A DNA stretch of 64,000 bases from Steromphala cineraria (taxonomy: Eukaryota > Mollusca > Gastropoda > Trochida > Trochidae): positions 3,616,001-3,680,000 of the forward strand of contig OU744737.1 of the NCBI GenBank assembly GCA_916613615.1, read 5' to 3'. The position numbers and the translations under genes are program-made. Shown here piece by piece: positions 19,990 through 33,100 of this stretch; within the stretch, counting starts at the first letter, position 1; every line of letters starts with the position of its first letter. The notes below the pieces were generated by a model. It did no database searches, had not been told where the DNA came from, and saw only the letters and a program-made list of their open reading frames with translations.

Positions 19990-22019
19990 TCACTGTTCAT
20001 GTTCCTGTTGAGTGTGTGGTCCTATAGCATGGTAGGCACTGTGGTGGGCCAGGGAGCAGAAGTGCTGGTTATACGACACACAGCCATAGACGGTATCCCG
20101 CCTCACACCTCTCTTTGCACGACACCACTTGCAAGTCGACTTCTTTCGTTTAAGGCGCACCAATCTGTGCTCATGCAGTGTGGAACAGGTTAGTGGCAAC
20201 ACACCGTTACGGGATCTCCCCCTATGTTGGAATGCTGAAACCAATTGATGTACAAGATTCATCCTGAATTCAAGTTGGCAGTAGCGACTCTTTGCCCACT
20301 CTTGTTCAGCTCTTGCAGACTCCTTTGCTGTGATAAAAGCATTTATCATACAGATATTGATTATAAAATGGAAGATATATCTCCACCACTTCCTTGAAGC
20401 TCTTCCAACTGGATAGGCAGCTCTAAGCTGATCTCACTTGTCGACACTCCTGAAGTGCTGCTGGTACAAAGCCACTGCGCCGGGTCTGGAGACACGCGTC
20501 CACGATCCGTCCGATTGCCGTCCCAGTGCAGGGACGTCATCAGTAGGGTCCGATGTTGTTGCAAGAAGGTTGATGGGCCTCTTATCCTGCCATACATAGG
20601 CTGTCAGCTGTCTGCACTGGTATGCTTGGGATTCGCCCTGCTGCATCTTAGAAGGCTTCTGAAACAAACAGTTTATAACTTTAACAATCAGTACACACTG
20701 TAAATGTCAGCATTATTTAACTAGGCTAACAGACAAAATAGTCATTAACTCACAAGAAACACACAGAAATAGTAACTGGGCTAGTAATTTGCACTTTCTG
20801 TCTGAGGAATGAATTAAGTTTAATATTGGCTCCAAACACTTTATACTCCATCCATGTAGGTTTGGAATATTACCTCAAAAACAATGGATTAGTCACAGCA
20901 GGTGTTGAAATTTTCCCCTTTACCAAGTTAGATATTATCAATGGACACACACAAATGTATATTAATACCTTGTAGTTGTCATGCAATATTGCTTTCCATT
21001 CTTCCTGGTTAAAACTTGAATTAGTAGCCCTACAGACTACCACTAAGTTAATTAATGTTTATTTTCTACCTTGATAATGATGACTTATCAGCAATAATAA
21101 TATGATTCATTGATTATTCCCTTACAAGTTGAAGAATAACAATACAATACAAATGAAAAATATTTCACAACCTCTGATTCACAACAGATACATTTTGTAA
21201 CTTGACTATCCTAAAGTATTACCACTTTGTTTTAAATGATAAATGACTTGACTAACCTGAATTCATGTGAAAACCCTTCCTGTTTGCTTTTACAGTACCA
21301 CAGGTGTAAATGCCATCTTCCTTCAGTGAGATCAGTAGAGGGCTGGATGTAAAATAGCTGTCGAAGAACACCTGGTGGTGTTTCCCGGCCAGCTCGGTTG
21401 TTAGACCTTGGGTCACCTTGTATCCGTTGGACCGCTATCCCCTTCAAGCAGTTTTCCCATGTACACCTGAAATGACATTTTCATCATGATGATTTGGTAA
21501 AAGGTCTGATATAGTTTTTTAAAAGTTCTGATAATAATTTTGCACTTTATAAATAATTTTAATTAAATATCAAATAAATCAGCTTGATAACTTGTAATAT
21601 TCATCCATTTGTATACAGAGTAAAGAATTGATAGTCAAATAGGTAGAGTAAATGCTCATTTTCTAACCTAAAACTTGTGACAAAAGCCAGACTGGCTATC
21701 ACAGAGCATCCAAACTTTCAAACCTCTCCTGATTGGTTTTGAGGGATTGTATTGTACTGCAGTGTGTCTCCCTTTAAATGCAACCATGCCCTAATCTAGG
21801 GACAGGTGCTGCTTTGGGGCATAATTCTCCCTTATGTTGGACAGAGCGTCGGTTAGAAGTGGTCTCACTTTACCTAGTGGATCTGTGCCATTGGTTGATT
21901 CATTAATGTGCAGGTACTGCAGTAATTTAGCATTCAGAAGAAAAATCATTATTTCCACTCATATCACTTTCATCTGTCTGCGATGGGTGCCACGTAAAGT
22001 CACTTGACACCTGTGACAT
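19990..22019 (-). pseudogene. piggyBac-family transposase relic, spliced and disabled
   Basis: Three recognisable exons on the minus strand. Exon 1 (22019-21668) starts MSQVSSDFTWHPSQTDESD, an acidic N-terminus. It stops soon after and runs, apparently by internal deletion, into the transposase core: KVRPLL, then LSLD-stop-GMVAFKGR with TAG at 21791-21793 in place of the Glu after the first catalytic Asp. A frameshift follows, then KPIRRGLKVWMLCDSQSGF. Exon 2 (21466-21257) is bounded by AG and GT. It opens VYMGK, shifts frame once, and continues HHQVFFDSYFTSSPLL (second Asp region) and GIYTCGTVKANRKG. Exon 3 (20658-19990) has VWQDKRPINLL, then RSVDK-stop-DQLRAAY (TGA at 20434-20436) at the third catalytic region, RKWWRYIF, and a C-terminal cysteine region (CKWC..) in which some zinc-ligand positions are lost. 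No TIRs were identified. Family is certain from these motifs; the copy cannot be active. Confidence 0.85.
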
Positions 22020-24517
22020 CTTGAAGGATGTCGTCTGTTTGTTTGTTTACATCTGTCAATCAAATTTTACAACTTTGGGCAGTCCGTGTGTAGAATGCCC
22101 TTATATGAATAGTTGTTCCTGTGCTTTCAAACTTGATGATAGACAATTTTTACAAAGCAAAACTATTTGACTTTTGATAATATTCAGAACCATATCATTA
22201 TTAACACGTATACTCACCTTATAACGTCCACTGGCAACTTTTTAACAGCTTGCATCGCCTTGAATGACATTTCGACAGAAAACACGGCCTCAGTCAACCA
22301 GTGTTCATAATATTTACTTCCGGGTCGCTCAAAACGATGATCAATTTATATCAAGCTGTCACAGCAAAATAAAGGTTATCAATCAAAGAGGCATTAATAA
22401 TCACCTTTTAAACTTAATGTTTGTGGATTTTAATCTTGAAATAAGCTAACTATGATACTATTATAAAAGGGTCCAGTTACAAAAACATAACCGGTCCTCT
22501 GTAAACACGCCCTTCGCTGATTGGATAAAAATACGGCAAACTTTATTTTCCGAGTCATGACGATTTTAAGCATGTGCCTCGGGTTTTGAAATAAACAAGA
22601 GATTGGAAAGGAAATTATCATTTTAAAAATAGGAACGTTAATTGTGTGTATGCAGAAGCGATGTAAGACATAATTTCCACAAGATTCAGCGTTTTTGTTG
22701 ATGCACAGGGCTAGACTTGCGTAGGTCTCGAAAGGCGTAGAATCGCGTAGAAAAGCAGTAAAGGGCAGAAGCATAGAATCGCGTATATAAGCAGTATAGT
22801 GTTAAATATATATTACATTTCCCCCTAAACCACTTAAATAAAAACAAGTTGGCTAGCTTTAACAAGATAACTGATCGACAATGATTTAAATTTAAGAATG
22901 CGTTTCAACAGTTAAATAATTAACGTGTATAGTTGGAATGAATTGATTGTTCATAAAGAGTATTTCTTTTTATAATTTGATATGAAAACAATTGTGAATA
23001 TGCTTAAAAGTCACTCCACGATTTTCATCATGAAGAGTTTGCTTCCATTAATCAATTATCTGCACCCAAAAATCGCACTCATCCATCTAATAATAGCCCA
23101 AATACGTTCAATGCTTCTTTCAAATGAAAATCGTAAAATATTCAATTATGGTCATTAAAGGAAATAATCACACCTCCAACTTACATAGATAATAAATATA
23201 TGGCCTTTCGAACACTATTAACTTGTAACTGTCTTTCTGAATACTATTGATAAGTTTCCAAATATTTAATTTGACTGATAGACTGCCGTATTGTCCAGTT
23301 TTTGATCACAATACACAACTTATTTGAACAGTTTGTCATATGTGACCCAAAACAACTCATGGACTGGTTCCTTAATGTTAATCATTAGATAGTCAATGTA
23401 TGAAAAAAATCAAGACCCTTAATTAATTATTTACCTAGAAAATAATTCGTTTTAACTGGTGCTGGAGTACTGGAGTTTATCACACAGTAGCAGAAAAGCT
23501 ATATGGCAGTTAGAAGTTGGCTTCCTTTGTCATGTGTGAGTTTAAACATATGACACTGACAATGGCTCTTATTTCATCTTCTGGGGAATGAAGTTTTCAA
23601 GGGTAGTAGCACTCGAGTCTCTGCTATTTCACAACATAAACGGTAACAGAAATCAGCTGGTACTCAATCATGTATTTTCGTATACTAAACACACTCAAGT
23701 GTTCACAAAGATTTCCACTTACACTCTTCCCGCACTACCTTGGTACCTTGTTATTTGCTCTGATATACTCATGCATATCATTATCGTTTATGCAGCAAAC
23801 GTCGGTGTCCTACTTACATTTCCTTTCATTGTAATGCAAGAGGTACCTCTAAAAGAGCATTTAATATTCCTTATAGAACATAAGTCCTATATGTCGTTCA
23901 AAATAGTGATGTGAGAGTGTTTTCTAATAACTATTGCAAACAATGACCAAGATTGACAGTATCATTTTTTACATTATTTGTTACAATATACACTGATTAT
24001 CGCTGGATTGTCCCTAACTGATCAGCTGAGAAACTAATGAATAACCCCAGGGGTCAAGTTTAGTCCAGGATCCAAAGTTAGCAAGTTACTAGCCCACTCT
24101 CCTAGTGAGTCATAATTTTCGATCAATACTTATCCCTACTTATATGCATATTTTTATATGTTTTTTAAAGCTGATATTCTAGCATATGATAAGTTCATGC
24201 ACAGAGCTTTTAATTTGCTAAGATTGCACGATAATTGTGCATGGAATTAGGTAAAAGACAAGGAGAAAAATGTCAATGTGTACCTTCATGATGTGACATC
24301 AAAGCAGAGTAGTTATGTGCATTTTTTTCCTAATGAACTCTCATCATTCATATTAATTCCTATCATTTGAGTAGGCGACTTTGACGTTTATAAAGTGTAC
24401 ACAAATTTTTCAAGTTTATTTATAAGAAAAAAATACATGACGCATTACATTGAGCAATACATCTTTTATTAAAAACGTGTTATTCAGAAAAGTGTTTTTT
24501 ATTCATCACAGACTTTT
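22020..24517. other. AT-rich spacer; one short two-copy repeat
   Basis: Two 29-bp near-copies, GCGTAGAATCGCGTA..AAGCAGTA at 22735 and GCATAGAATCGCGTA..AAGCAGTA at 22771, lie 36 bp apart. Open frames at 22430-22774 (minus) and 23588-23914 (plus) have no recognisable domain and are not called. Confidence 0.4.
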
Positions 24518-24857
24518 TTAAAGGGGCAGTAGCACGTTTTTTGATAATTTTATATTTTAAGTATTTCACTGATAATTGTAAGGTAATGCTAAATGTAGTA
24601 TATAGACAGTGTCAAAAATCAGTCAGAGGACAAAGTATGAATATTCACATTGAATCCATTGGCAGCCCTTTTATGTGAAGACCTTTCATACATTTTGTGT
24701 AAGTAAAAGGAATCTCAAGGCTAAACTTTATGTTATATAATTGAATTATTACTGGTTCGTTTAGTTGTAATAGATTGTCTTTCAATTGGAACCATTAATT
24801 TTCATTTTCCTGACATCACCTTATATTCCCCCTAAAAACGTGCTACTGTTCCTTTAA
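24518..24857 (+). mobile_element. MITE, GGGGCAGTAGCACG family, copy E
   Basis: The left TIR TTAAAGGGGCAGTAGCACGT and right AACGTGCTACTGTTCCTTTAA flank a body that matches copy D but lacks about 20 bp around the CATTACACAAGCC segment. Both ends finish in TTAA/TTTAA. Confidence 0.78.
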
Positions 24858-25189
24858 AATGAGCTCAGAACGCGTAAGTAGCCATTGAATTATAACTAAT
24901 ATGAAAATGATGGGGCATAGAATTTAGAGTCAGTAGTATGGCACTTTTATAAACTTTCACTATTCAATCATAGTCAATCAGTATACATCTCATGTACCTA
25001 TATATTATCTAGCCTGTTGATGAAACATGAGTGAAATGTGAGTTAAATGTCTACCGGGCCACTGGTCAGACTACTTTTGAAAGATGACCATTGGAAAGAA
25101 AAACAGACTGTCGTGAGCAGCAAGGCAGAGACTATTGGTGGCACGTGGTCCTGTGCAATGGTCAGTCGACCTCTATCAGTATAGTTCAG
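24858..25189. other. Spacer, nothing recognised
   Basis: No gene or repeat is identified. The boundary with the following SINE is uncertain. Confidence 0.35.
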
Positions 25190-25508
25190 CAACAACGGGC
25201 GCGCCTCGCTGCAAGAGTGGGTTAGTCGGTCACTGCTGAATAAACTGAGAGTTTGAAGGGTTGATCCCCTGCCCCACACTGACACACAAGTTGACAGACT
25301 TGTGGTGTCAACCTGGGAAAGTGGCTTTATTCAAAATGTGCCTCTGTTCACCCAGCAGGAAATGGGTACCTGGTAAAGAGTTGTGTTGGTGGTGACCTTC
25401 TAGCGACATATACGTCAGCTTGGGTAAGACCAGGGTACTGGAGCATAGAGCGCTCTGAGTCTGCAATGCGGAGATTTAGCGCTATATAAAAGCTATCAAT
25501 TATTATTA
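25190..25508 (+). mobile_element. tRNA-derived SINE with conserved central block
   Basis: The head has an A-box-like GTGGGTTAGTCGGTC (about 25217-25231) and a B-box-like GGGTTGATCCCC (25258-25269). The body carries TTCACCCAGCAGGAAATGGGTACCTGG-type sequence (about 25348-25374), a block shared by many invertebrate SINEs. The 3' end has GCGCTATATAAAAGCT followed by a TTATTATTA tail. This combination is diagnostic of a pol III SINE. The minus-strand open frame at 25043-25285 is incidental. Confidence 0.8.
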
Positions 25509-28400
25509 GCCTCATTCTTCTTCTTAATATTCATCAACAATCTTTTAACTGAACATACATTGGTCAATAGTGGTATTCGCGTGTATGGTCTTGATGTACC
25601 CTCTTATTTCGCTGTATGGGAGACGCGGCACTTCAAAACTTTACTTTTTGGCAACATAAATATTCCAGTTTGGTATAAAAACAATTCGTTTCTATAGAAA
25701 ATATGAATTTAAGAAACATTTTAAATTTTCAGCAAAGAAAATTTAAAAGATTCGTAATTGAAAAATTCTGAGATTCACGAGACGAGACTATTTCTAACCA
25801 TGCTACTGTTTTTATCCCATTCGTTGCGCTTTTAAGCACATTAAAGCAAATGTTTTTTTATAGTAAATGACACTTTACATGCACCGAATATCGCCAAAGT
25901 AAAATTTTATGCAAGAATTTGTTGAACCAGTTTTAGAAAGTACCGTTTCAAAGTTAATGGTTAGTTGTTAAAGTCCCTAATGTGCCATTAACAAAGAAAT
26001 GTCAGTTTTAAGATGTTCTTGTGGCAACAAATGATACTTGCCTCAAACACTCACTGTAGTAAATAAGAATTTGAAATCTCTATAACCTCCCAATCTGGAC
26101 TCCGTTTCAAAGAAAGAAGGCATAAAATGACAAGATGATCTGTCGTCATAACACAAATAACAATAATGGGAGAAATGCAAGTCCAAATATTCATATTTTT
26201 AGTATTCATCAGCACTAGGAAACATGCACGAAAAGAAATGACATCAATGCAATGATTGTAATCTTTATCAACACAGTAAGATATCCAGTTGTTCACTACA
26301 AGGGGAAACACTCAAACGAAATTATTGTTTGTAAAGTTTGATCAAGTCATTCCTCTAGCGACAGTCATATAATCACTGTATGAAAGCCTGCTGGTCAAGT
26401 GTCAAATCGATATTCACTTTCACATAACTTGATAATAAATGTATGCCACAGCCTAAATTATACCTAGTAACTTTTATTTGATATCTATGTGTTTCATTAA
26501 TCCCCAATTGGCATTTACTTGATTAACTATACAAACAACAAACAGTCCGAACATCGACATACACATGTTCAGTAATTTCTTTTTATCTTTTGTATAAATA
26601 TTACTTTAATGTCGATCAACAACTCTGTTACTAGTCTGTTCTAACATACCAGCGGTGATTCTTCTGGTATCAAATTCCGCACTTCTTTTACATGTTAAAT
26701 GTACGTTTGACTGTTGTGGCAATAAACTATGCATGTATTCGAAACGTCGAGAACACTTGTTCTCACACACTGTTATATACATGTAATACTAACAGTAAAA
26801 TACATCACATACATATATCTGGATATTGAAAGAAAATTGAAGTACCACATGTTCTGGAGATATAGCGTGTGAAGAAGGCACACTTGATCCCCAAATCACC
26901 TAAAATGAAAATGCTGATTATATTGTGACCTATTCTGAGGTTTTTTAAAACTTACTGACATATGACAATGAAGAAGAATTTCATAGAGCTTTTTTAGCTG
27001 GCGCGTTCCAGTCTGTCTTTTTCTCACAAGGTTTTAGTTTGTTTCGTTCTAGTTTATCAAACCGCTGCCACAAATGAAGATGTACAGTTTTTTTACAATC
27101 AAAACGTTTAAAGAATATGTTCAAATGATTGTTAATCACAACTTGCCAGACACCAATTCAGAGCAAACATTTGATCTAGCTGGACTACCGTATAACAACA
27201 CCCGGTTATGCAAAATTGTTAACTTCTCACATGCATAGTATTAATGAACCGGTCAAATATACTTTGACTGCGTATTACAACAAAACGCCCCATTTTAAAC
27301 TGAAGATATTTAATTCTAAAATTCTAGGTTCCGTCTAAAGCCTCAAGTGCAATATTTGCCAACATTTCCAAACATCTTCCTAACATTCACATTAAAAACA
27401 TTTTGCAGTTCATCATGGCTGCATTTGTACAGCATAACGATAAAGTTGGACTTACAGTTAAATAACAAATAGAGAGCCATTCAGATTTACCATTGTAAAC
27501 TTCTGAAAAAAAAAAAACATTTAACATTCATTTACAACATATTAAGGAAACTTCACATGTTTTCACAAAACTTTGTAACAAAAATATTTCTTCAACTTTC
27601 ACTCAATCACTCAAGCAGGTTTTCATCTTGTATATGAAGTCATATGATTGACTTACAAAACTGATTATCATTGCATTTATTTTGCACTATTGTTAGTTTA
27701 CAAAATGCGCCAACCTTTGACCTTCTATTTCTTTCATTTTATAGAAAATATATAAAACTTTTTGAAATATCTATAAGGTATTGTTAAAAGAATGATTACA
27801 TTTTTACATTTACTACATGAAACAAAGACGGTAATAAATAGTCGCACTGAGTATAAACAACATTTATGTAAATTCAATCTAGCATTTCCTTCCAGCAGAC
27901 TACAACTAAGGGTTAAAAACTGTAACAATCACTTTGAATCATGGTTAAAAGCCACAGCCGAGAATCTAAAAAGCGTTACCTCTGACTTGCACTTCTGACA
28001 TTAAATGTCATTGCAAATTTACATGCTACTTTTGATTTTCAAACCTGTGTTAATTTGATAGAAAAGAGATTTATCTTTTATATTATATTTTCTAAATTCA
28101 AATATTCCTTTCCAATGTGTTTTGTTTTTTATACCACGACTACAAAAGAAATGAAAATAATGGTTAAATCTTTTTAAATAGCTCTTAACTCTTGATGGAG
28201 TATAGTAATTATAAAAGAATCTCGAATCAGTCGAGAAGAGATTGACACTAATTTAATAATCATCAACATCATCAGTTTGACATATTATCACATTATCTCC
28301 GTCCACTCTCCTGTAAAGGTCAACCAAGCAGGTTAACGGCGCACTACCTTATTTATCGGTTAAAAACATTTGAAAGTGACGCGTCTCCCATACAGTGGTT
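25509..28400. other. AT-rich spacer, nothing recognised
   Basis: No supported gene. A hydrophobic 86-codon minus-strand frame (26051-26311) shows no family motif. A GAGAACACTTGTTCTC palindrome lies near 26749-26764 and an A12 run near 27506. Confidence 0.4.
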
Positions 28401-29160
28401 TTACTACCTGATAACACTACGCTTTGTACCTTTGTACCACACCATATGCTCGTCAAGATTCTCTCAATATTGTTTCTAATTATGCTTCACAATGGCGTTT
28501 AACTAACAATGCCTCCAAGAGCATTTTGATTATCTTTTGTAAAGGGAGACAACCCTGTCTTGATATCAATACCGAATCTATAAAATATAGCGGTATCCTT
28601 ATCTCTTCAGACATGTCAAGCAGAGAGAGAACATCCACTGGTTGTCAAAAGGCTAGACAAACTGTGAATTCATTAAGAACACTTGGCTTGAAAAGAAAAG
28701 ATCTACATCCACTTACATTAGGCAGTAAATGGAAGCTAATCATACTACCAAATAGTTTTCACGGGTGTGAAATTTTGCCTGAATTACATGGTAAAGATAT
28801 TGATTCAATTGAATCAACTAAAAGGGTTTTTTTCACGTTGTGTTCAAAGGTTCAACTAAAGAATTTCTACAGTTTCTGCAATAGCAATTTGGGTTTCTGG
28901 GCAATGGCAGATTGATTGATAATTACAGATTAATGTTCTTGGGCGGCTGTGTAAATAATCAATATCCCTCATCAACAAAGTTATTATTTCGTTCATTTCT
29001 GTCAGTAAGTCACGTAATAATTCAGGAAGCATATGTGCTTGTCTTTTAAGCACAACGAGAAAATATGATTTACATAGATTTGTTAATGATAATGTACATT
29101 ATGGTTACTTTCCTCAAAAACTAGCATGGCGCAATATTGTTCTAAACTGAATTCCAAAAG
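28401..29160 (+). pseudogene. LINE (non-LTR) reverse transcriptase, 3' fragment
   Basis: The fragment starts within RT domain 5: the catalytic YADD motif is represented by a degraded LPDNTTL (about 28404-28421), so a metal-binding Asp is lost. A frameshift follows. The longest open stretch (28424-28915, 163 codons counted from an internal Met) then carries typical RT palm/thumb sequence: NYASQWRLTNNASKS, KYSGILISSDMSSRERT, KARQTVNSLRTLGLKRK, IDSIESTKR and SNLGFWAMA. Homology continues out of frame to about 29160 (DNYRLMFLG, LLFRS, FVNDNVHYGYFPQKLAW). The endonuclease and the earlier RT domains are absent, as in 5'-truncated LINE insertions. The clade was not determined. Confidence 0.8.
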
Positions 29161-29879
29161 AAACTTTGCAATTTTAAAACTGAAATTTCGAAAACGATCT
29201 CATATTTACATTTTCATTTAAGTTGGCAATGACATAGTTGAAACCCGAACTTTCAAGTTTAACATTTTTAATTGAGCAATATTCATACATTTTTGCAGAA
29301 CGTTTCTGCTGGAACTTAATCACGTGACGAATAAGTTTAATAACTGTCCATAATGAATGTTAATCACCTAAAACGCAGTAAACAGTATAGCAAAAATATC
29401 GCAAATCTCCTCTGAAAATTGACAAACTTGATCAAAAACAGCCCTTTTCACAAGAATCGGTAGTGTTCCTTCATTTCTAATGGTAACTTGATCCGGCTAT
29501 ACAGAAAGGTTGTGTGGATTGCTGACAACCCTGAAACACACAAAAAAAATTGTTTTTTTTACTGCATGAGAGCCGATATCTGTGACGTTAGACCACCGCC
29601 AACGTTGTCTCTTAGTGACGTCAGAGATAGGAAACATCAAAGGTCGGCATGTTGTTATGTTCTCATGCACTTTATGAACTTGGACAGATCTAATCAGAGC
29701 TCATCGACTGATAAGTTGATAGCTATTGGTCACTAAACATCGAAACATGGCAATTTTATTCGAAGTTATAACGTCAGAATTGGCATGCAATAACACAATT
29801 TAATTGCGATTGTTGAGCTCTTTAGGATGGTTACCATTTGTACGGCTCAAAGATGTGTCAATATGACAAGTAAGACTTG
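29161..29879. other. Spacer, nothing recognised
   Basis: Contains a small A8/T8 inverted repeat near 29542-29560. An 82-codon plus-strand frame (29488-29736) has no recognisable domain. Confidence 0.4.
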
Positions 29880-30032
29880 TGTCCAAATATTTCCATGGGT
29901 AAACTTTACTTCTATGTATTTGAATTATTACTTCTCCAGTTAAAATACATTGTCTTTAACTTGGAACCATTAATTTTCAGTTTCCTAACATCTCCTTTTA
30001 TTTCCCTTAAAAACGTGCTACTGTCTCTTTAA
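29880..30032 (+). mobile_element. MITE, GGGGCAGTAGCACG family, copy F (3' part only)
   Basis: Matches only the 3' part of copy D, from about GGTAAACTTTAC to the right TIR AACGTGCTACTGTCTCTTTAA. The 5' half is missing. Its right TIR abuts the first bases of the pearl/HINE-type array at 30033. Confidence 0.65.
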
Positions 30033-30172
30033 AAATCTGATTAGCTTATTGCATGGCATGCCGTCTGCCGTCCGTCCAGCCATCAATCCATCCGTCCCTC
30101 TGCAAATTTTTAACTTTTTCGCCTTCATCTCCAGAACTAATGACTCTAGAGAGATGAAACTTGATGTGTAGA
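30033..30172 (+). mobile_element. Degraded 5' end of a pearl/HINE-like element
   Basis: CTGATTAGCTTATTGCATGGCATGCCGTC followed by GTCCGTCC and CATCCGTCC corresponds to the family's GATGGGCTTATGGCATGGCCCGTC 5' segment. The outer TAGCTCATCAGG motif is missing, directly against the MITE copy F end. The ~146-bp monomer array follows without interruption. Confidence 0.6.
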
Positions 30173-33100
30173 CTCCTTTTGTGACTTCTTAACCCCAAAT
30201 GTGGTCACAGGGATCAAAAACCGTCGAAACGTTTTTTCATCTTTCTCTTCAGGTTCAAAAGGTCTAGAGAGCTGAAAAGTTGTCTGTTCTCCTTTGCTAA
30301 ATAGAACTCTAAAGTGTAGGTTTGGTGACCCCTTGACCCCAAATGAGGTCTCAGGGATCAAAAACCGTAAAAACGTTTTTTCATATTTCTCTCCAGGTCC
30401 AAAAGGTCTAGAGAGCTGAAAAGATGTTTTAAAACTCCTTGGCCAATGAGGTATTTATATTGTAGGTTTGGTGACCCTTTGACTCCAAATGAGGTCACAG
30501 GGGTCAAAAACCTTAAAATCGTATTGTCATCTTTCTCTCCAGGTCAAAAAGGTCTAGAGAGCTGAAAAGTTGTCTGTAGACTCCTTGGCCAATGATGAAT
30601 CTCAATTGTAGGTTTGGTGACCCCTTGGCCCCAAATGAGGTCACAGGGATCAAAAACTGTAAAAACGTTTTTTAATCTTTCACTCCAGGTCCAAAAGGTC
30701 TTGATAGCTAAAAAGATGTTTTAAAACTCCTTGGCCAATGAGGTATTTATATTGTAGGTTTGATGACCTCTTGACCACAAATGAGGTCACAAGGGTCAAA
30801 ACCTTAAAAATCGTATTTTCATCTTCCTCTCCAGGTCCAATACTTCAAGAGGGCTGAAAAGTTGTCTGTATACTCCTTGACCAATGATGAGTCTAAATTG
30901 TAGGTTTGGTGACCCCTTGACCCCAAATGAGGTCACAGGGATCAAAACCTTAAAAATCGCATTTTCATCTTTCTCTCCAGGTCCAAAAGGTCTATAGAGC
31001 TGAAAAGTTGTCTGTAGACTCCTTGGCCAAAGATGAATCAAAATTGTAGGTTTGGTGACCCCTTGACCCCAAATGAGGTCACAGGGATCAAAACCTTAAA
31101 AATCGCATTTTCATCTTTCTCTCCAGGTCCAAAAGGTCTATAGAGCTGAAAAGTTGTCTGTATACTCCTTGGCCAATGATGAGTCTAAATTGTAGGTTTG
31201 GTGACCCCTTGACCCCAAATGAGGTCACAGGGATCAAAAACTGTAAAAACGTTTTTTCATCTTTCTCTCCAGGTCCAAAAGGTCTAGAGAGCTGAAAAGA
31301 TGTTTTAAAACTCCTTGGCCAATGAGGTATTTATATTGTAGGTTTGGTGACCCTTTGACTCCAAATGAGGTCACAGGGGTCAAAAACCTTAAAATCGTAT
31401 TGTCATCTTTCTCTCCAGGTCAAAAAGGTCTAGAGAGCTGAAAAGTTGTCTGTAGACTCCTTGGCCAATGATGAATCTCAATTGTAGGTTTGGTGACCCC
31501 TTGACCCCAAATGAGGTCACAGGGATAAAAACTGTAAAAACGTTTTTTCATCTTTCACTCCAGGTTCAAAAGGTCTATAGAGCTGAAAAGATGTTTTAAA
31601 ACTTCTTGGCCAATGAGGTATTTATATTGTAGGTTTTGTGACCCTTTGACTCCAAATGAGGTCACAGGGGTCCAAAACCTTAAAATCGTATTTTCATCTT
31701 TCGATCCAGGCCAAAAAGGTCTAGAGAGCTGAAAAGTTGTCTGTAGACTTCTTGGCCAATGGTGAATATAAATTGTAGGTTTGGTGACCCCTTGACCCCA
31801 AATTAGGTCACAGGGATCAAAACCGTAAAAACGTTTTTTCATCTTTCTCTCCAGGTCCAAAAGGTCTAGAGAGCTGAAAAGATGTTTTAAAACTTCTTGG
31901 CCAATGAGGTATTTATATTGTAGGTTTGGTGACCCCTTGACCCCAAATGAGGTCACAGGGGTCAAAACCTTAGAACTCGTATTTTTATCTTTCTCTCCAG
32001 GTCCAAAAGGTCTAGAGAGCTGAAAAGATGTTTTAAAACTACTTGGCCAATGAGGTATTTAAATTATAGGTTTGGTGACCCCTTGACCCTTAATGAGGTC
32101 ACAGGGGTCAAAACCATAAAAATCGTATTTTCATCTTTCTCTCCAGGTCTAAAAGGTCTAGAGGGCTGAAAAGATGTCTGTAGACTCCTTGGCCAATGAT
32201 GAATCTAAACTGTAGGTTTGGTGACCTCTTGACCCCAAATGAGGTCACAGGGATCAAAAACTGTAAAAACGTTTTTTCATCTTTCTCTCCAGGTCCAAAA
32301 GGTCTAGAGAGCTGAAAAGATGTTTTAAAACTCCTTGGCCAATGAGGTATTTATATTGTAGGTTTGGTGACCCTTTGACTCCAAATGAGGTCACAGGGGT
32401 CAAAAACCTTAAAATCGTATTGTCATCTTTCTCTCCAGGTCAAAAAGGTCTAGAGAGCTGAAAAGTTGTCTGTAGACTCCTTGGCCAATGATGAATCTCA
32501 ATTGTAGGTTTGGTGACCCCTTGGCCCCAAATGAGGTCACAGGGATCAAAAACTGTAAAAACGTTTTTTAATCTTTCACTCCAGGTCCAAAAGGTCTTGA
32601 TAGCTGAAAAGATGTTTTAAAACTCCTTGGCCAATGAGGTATTTATATTGTAGGTTTGATGACCTCTTGACCACAAATGAGGTCACAAGGGTCAAAACCT
32701 TAAAAATCGTATTTTCATCTTCCTCTCCAGGTCCAATACTTCAAGAGGGCTGAAAAGTTGTCTGTATACTCCTTGACCAATGATGAGTCTAAATTGTAGG
32801 TTTGGTGACCCCTTGACCCCAAATGAGGTCACAGGGATCAAAACCTTAAAAATCGCATTTTCATCTTTCTCTCCAGGTCCAAAAGGTCTATAGAGCTGAA
32901 AAGTTGTCTGTAGACTCCTTGGCCAAAGATGAATCAAAATTGTAGGTTTGGTGACCCCTTGACCCCAAATGAGGTCACAGGGATCAAAACCTTAAAAATC
33001 GCATTTTCATCTTTCTCTCCAGGTCCAAAAGGTCTATAGAGCTGAAAAGTTGTCTGTATACTCCTTGGCCAATGATGAGTCTAAATTGTAGGTTTGGTGA

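Noticed and set aside
26051..26311. Hydrophobic 86-codon minus-strand frame, possibly a receptor exon
   Set aside because: Hydrophobic stretches are common in AT-rich open frames; no conserved receptor motif or splice context was seen.
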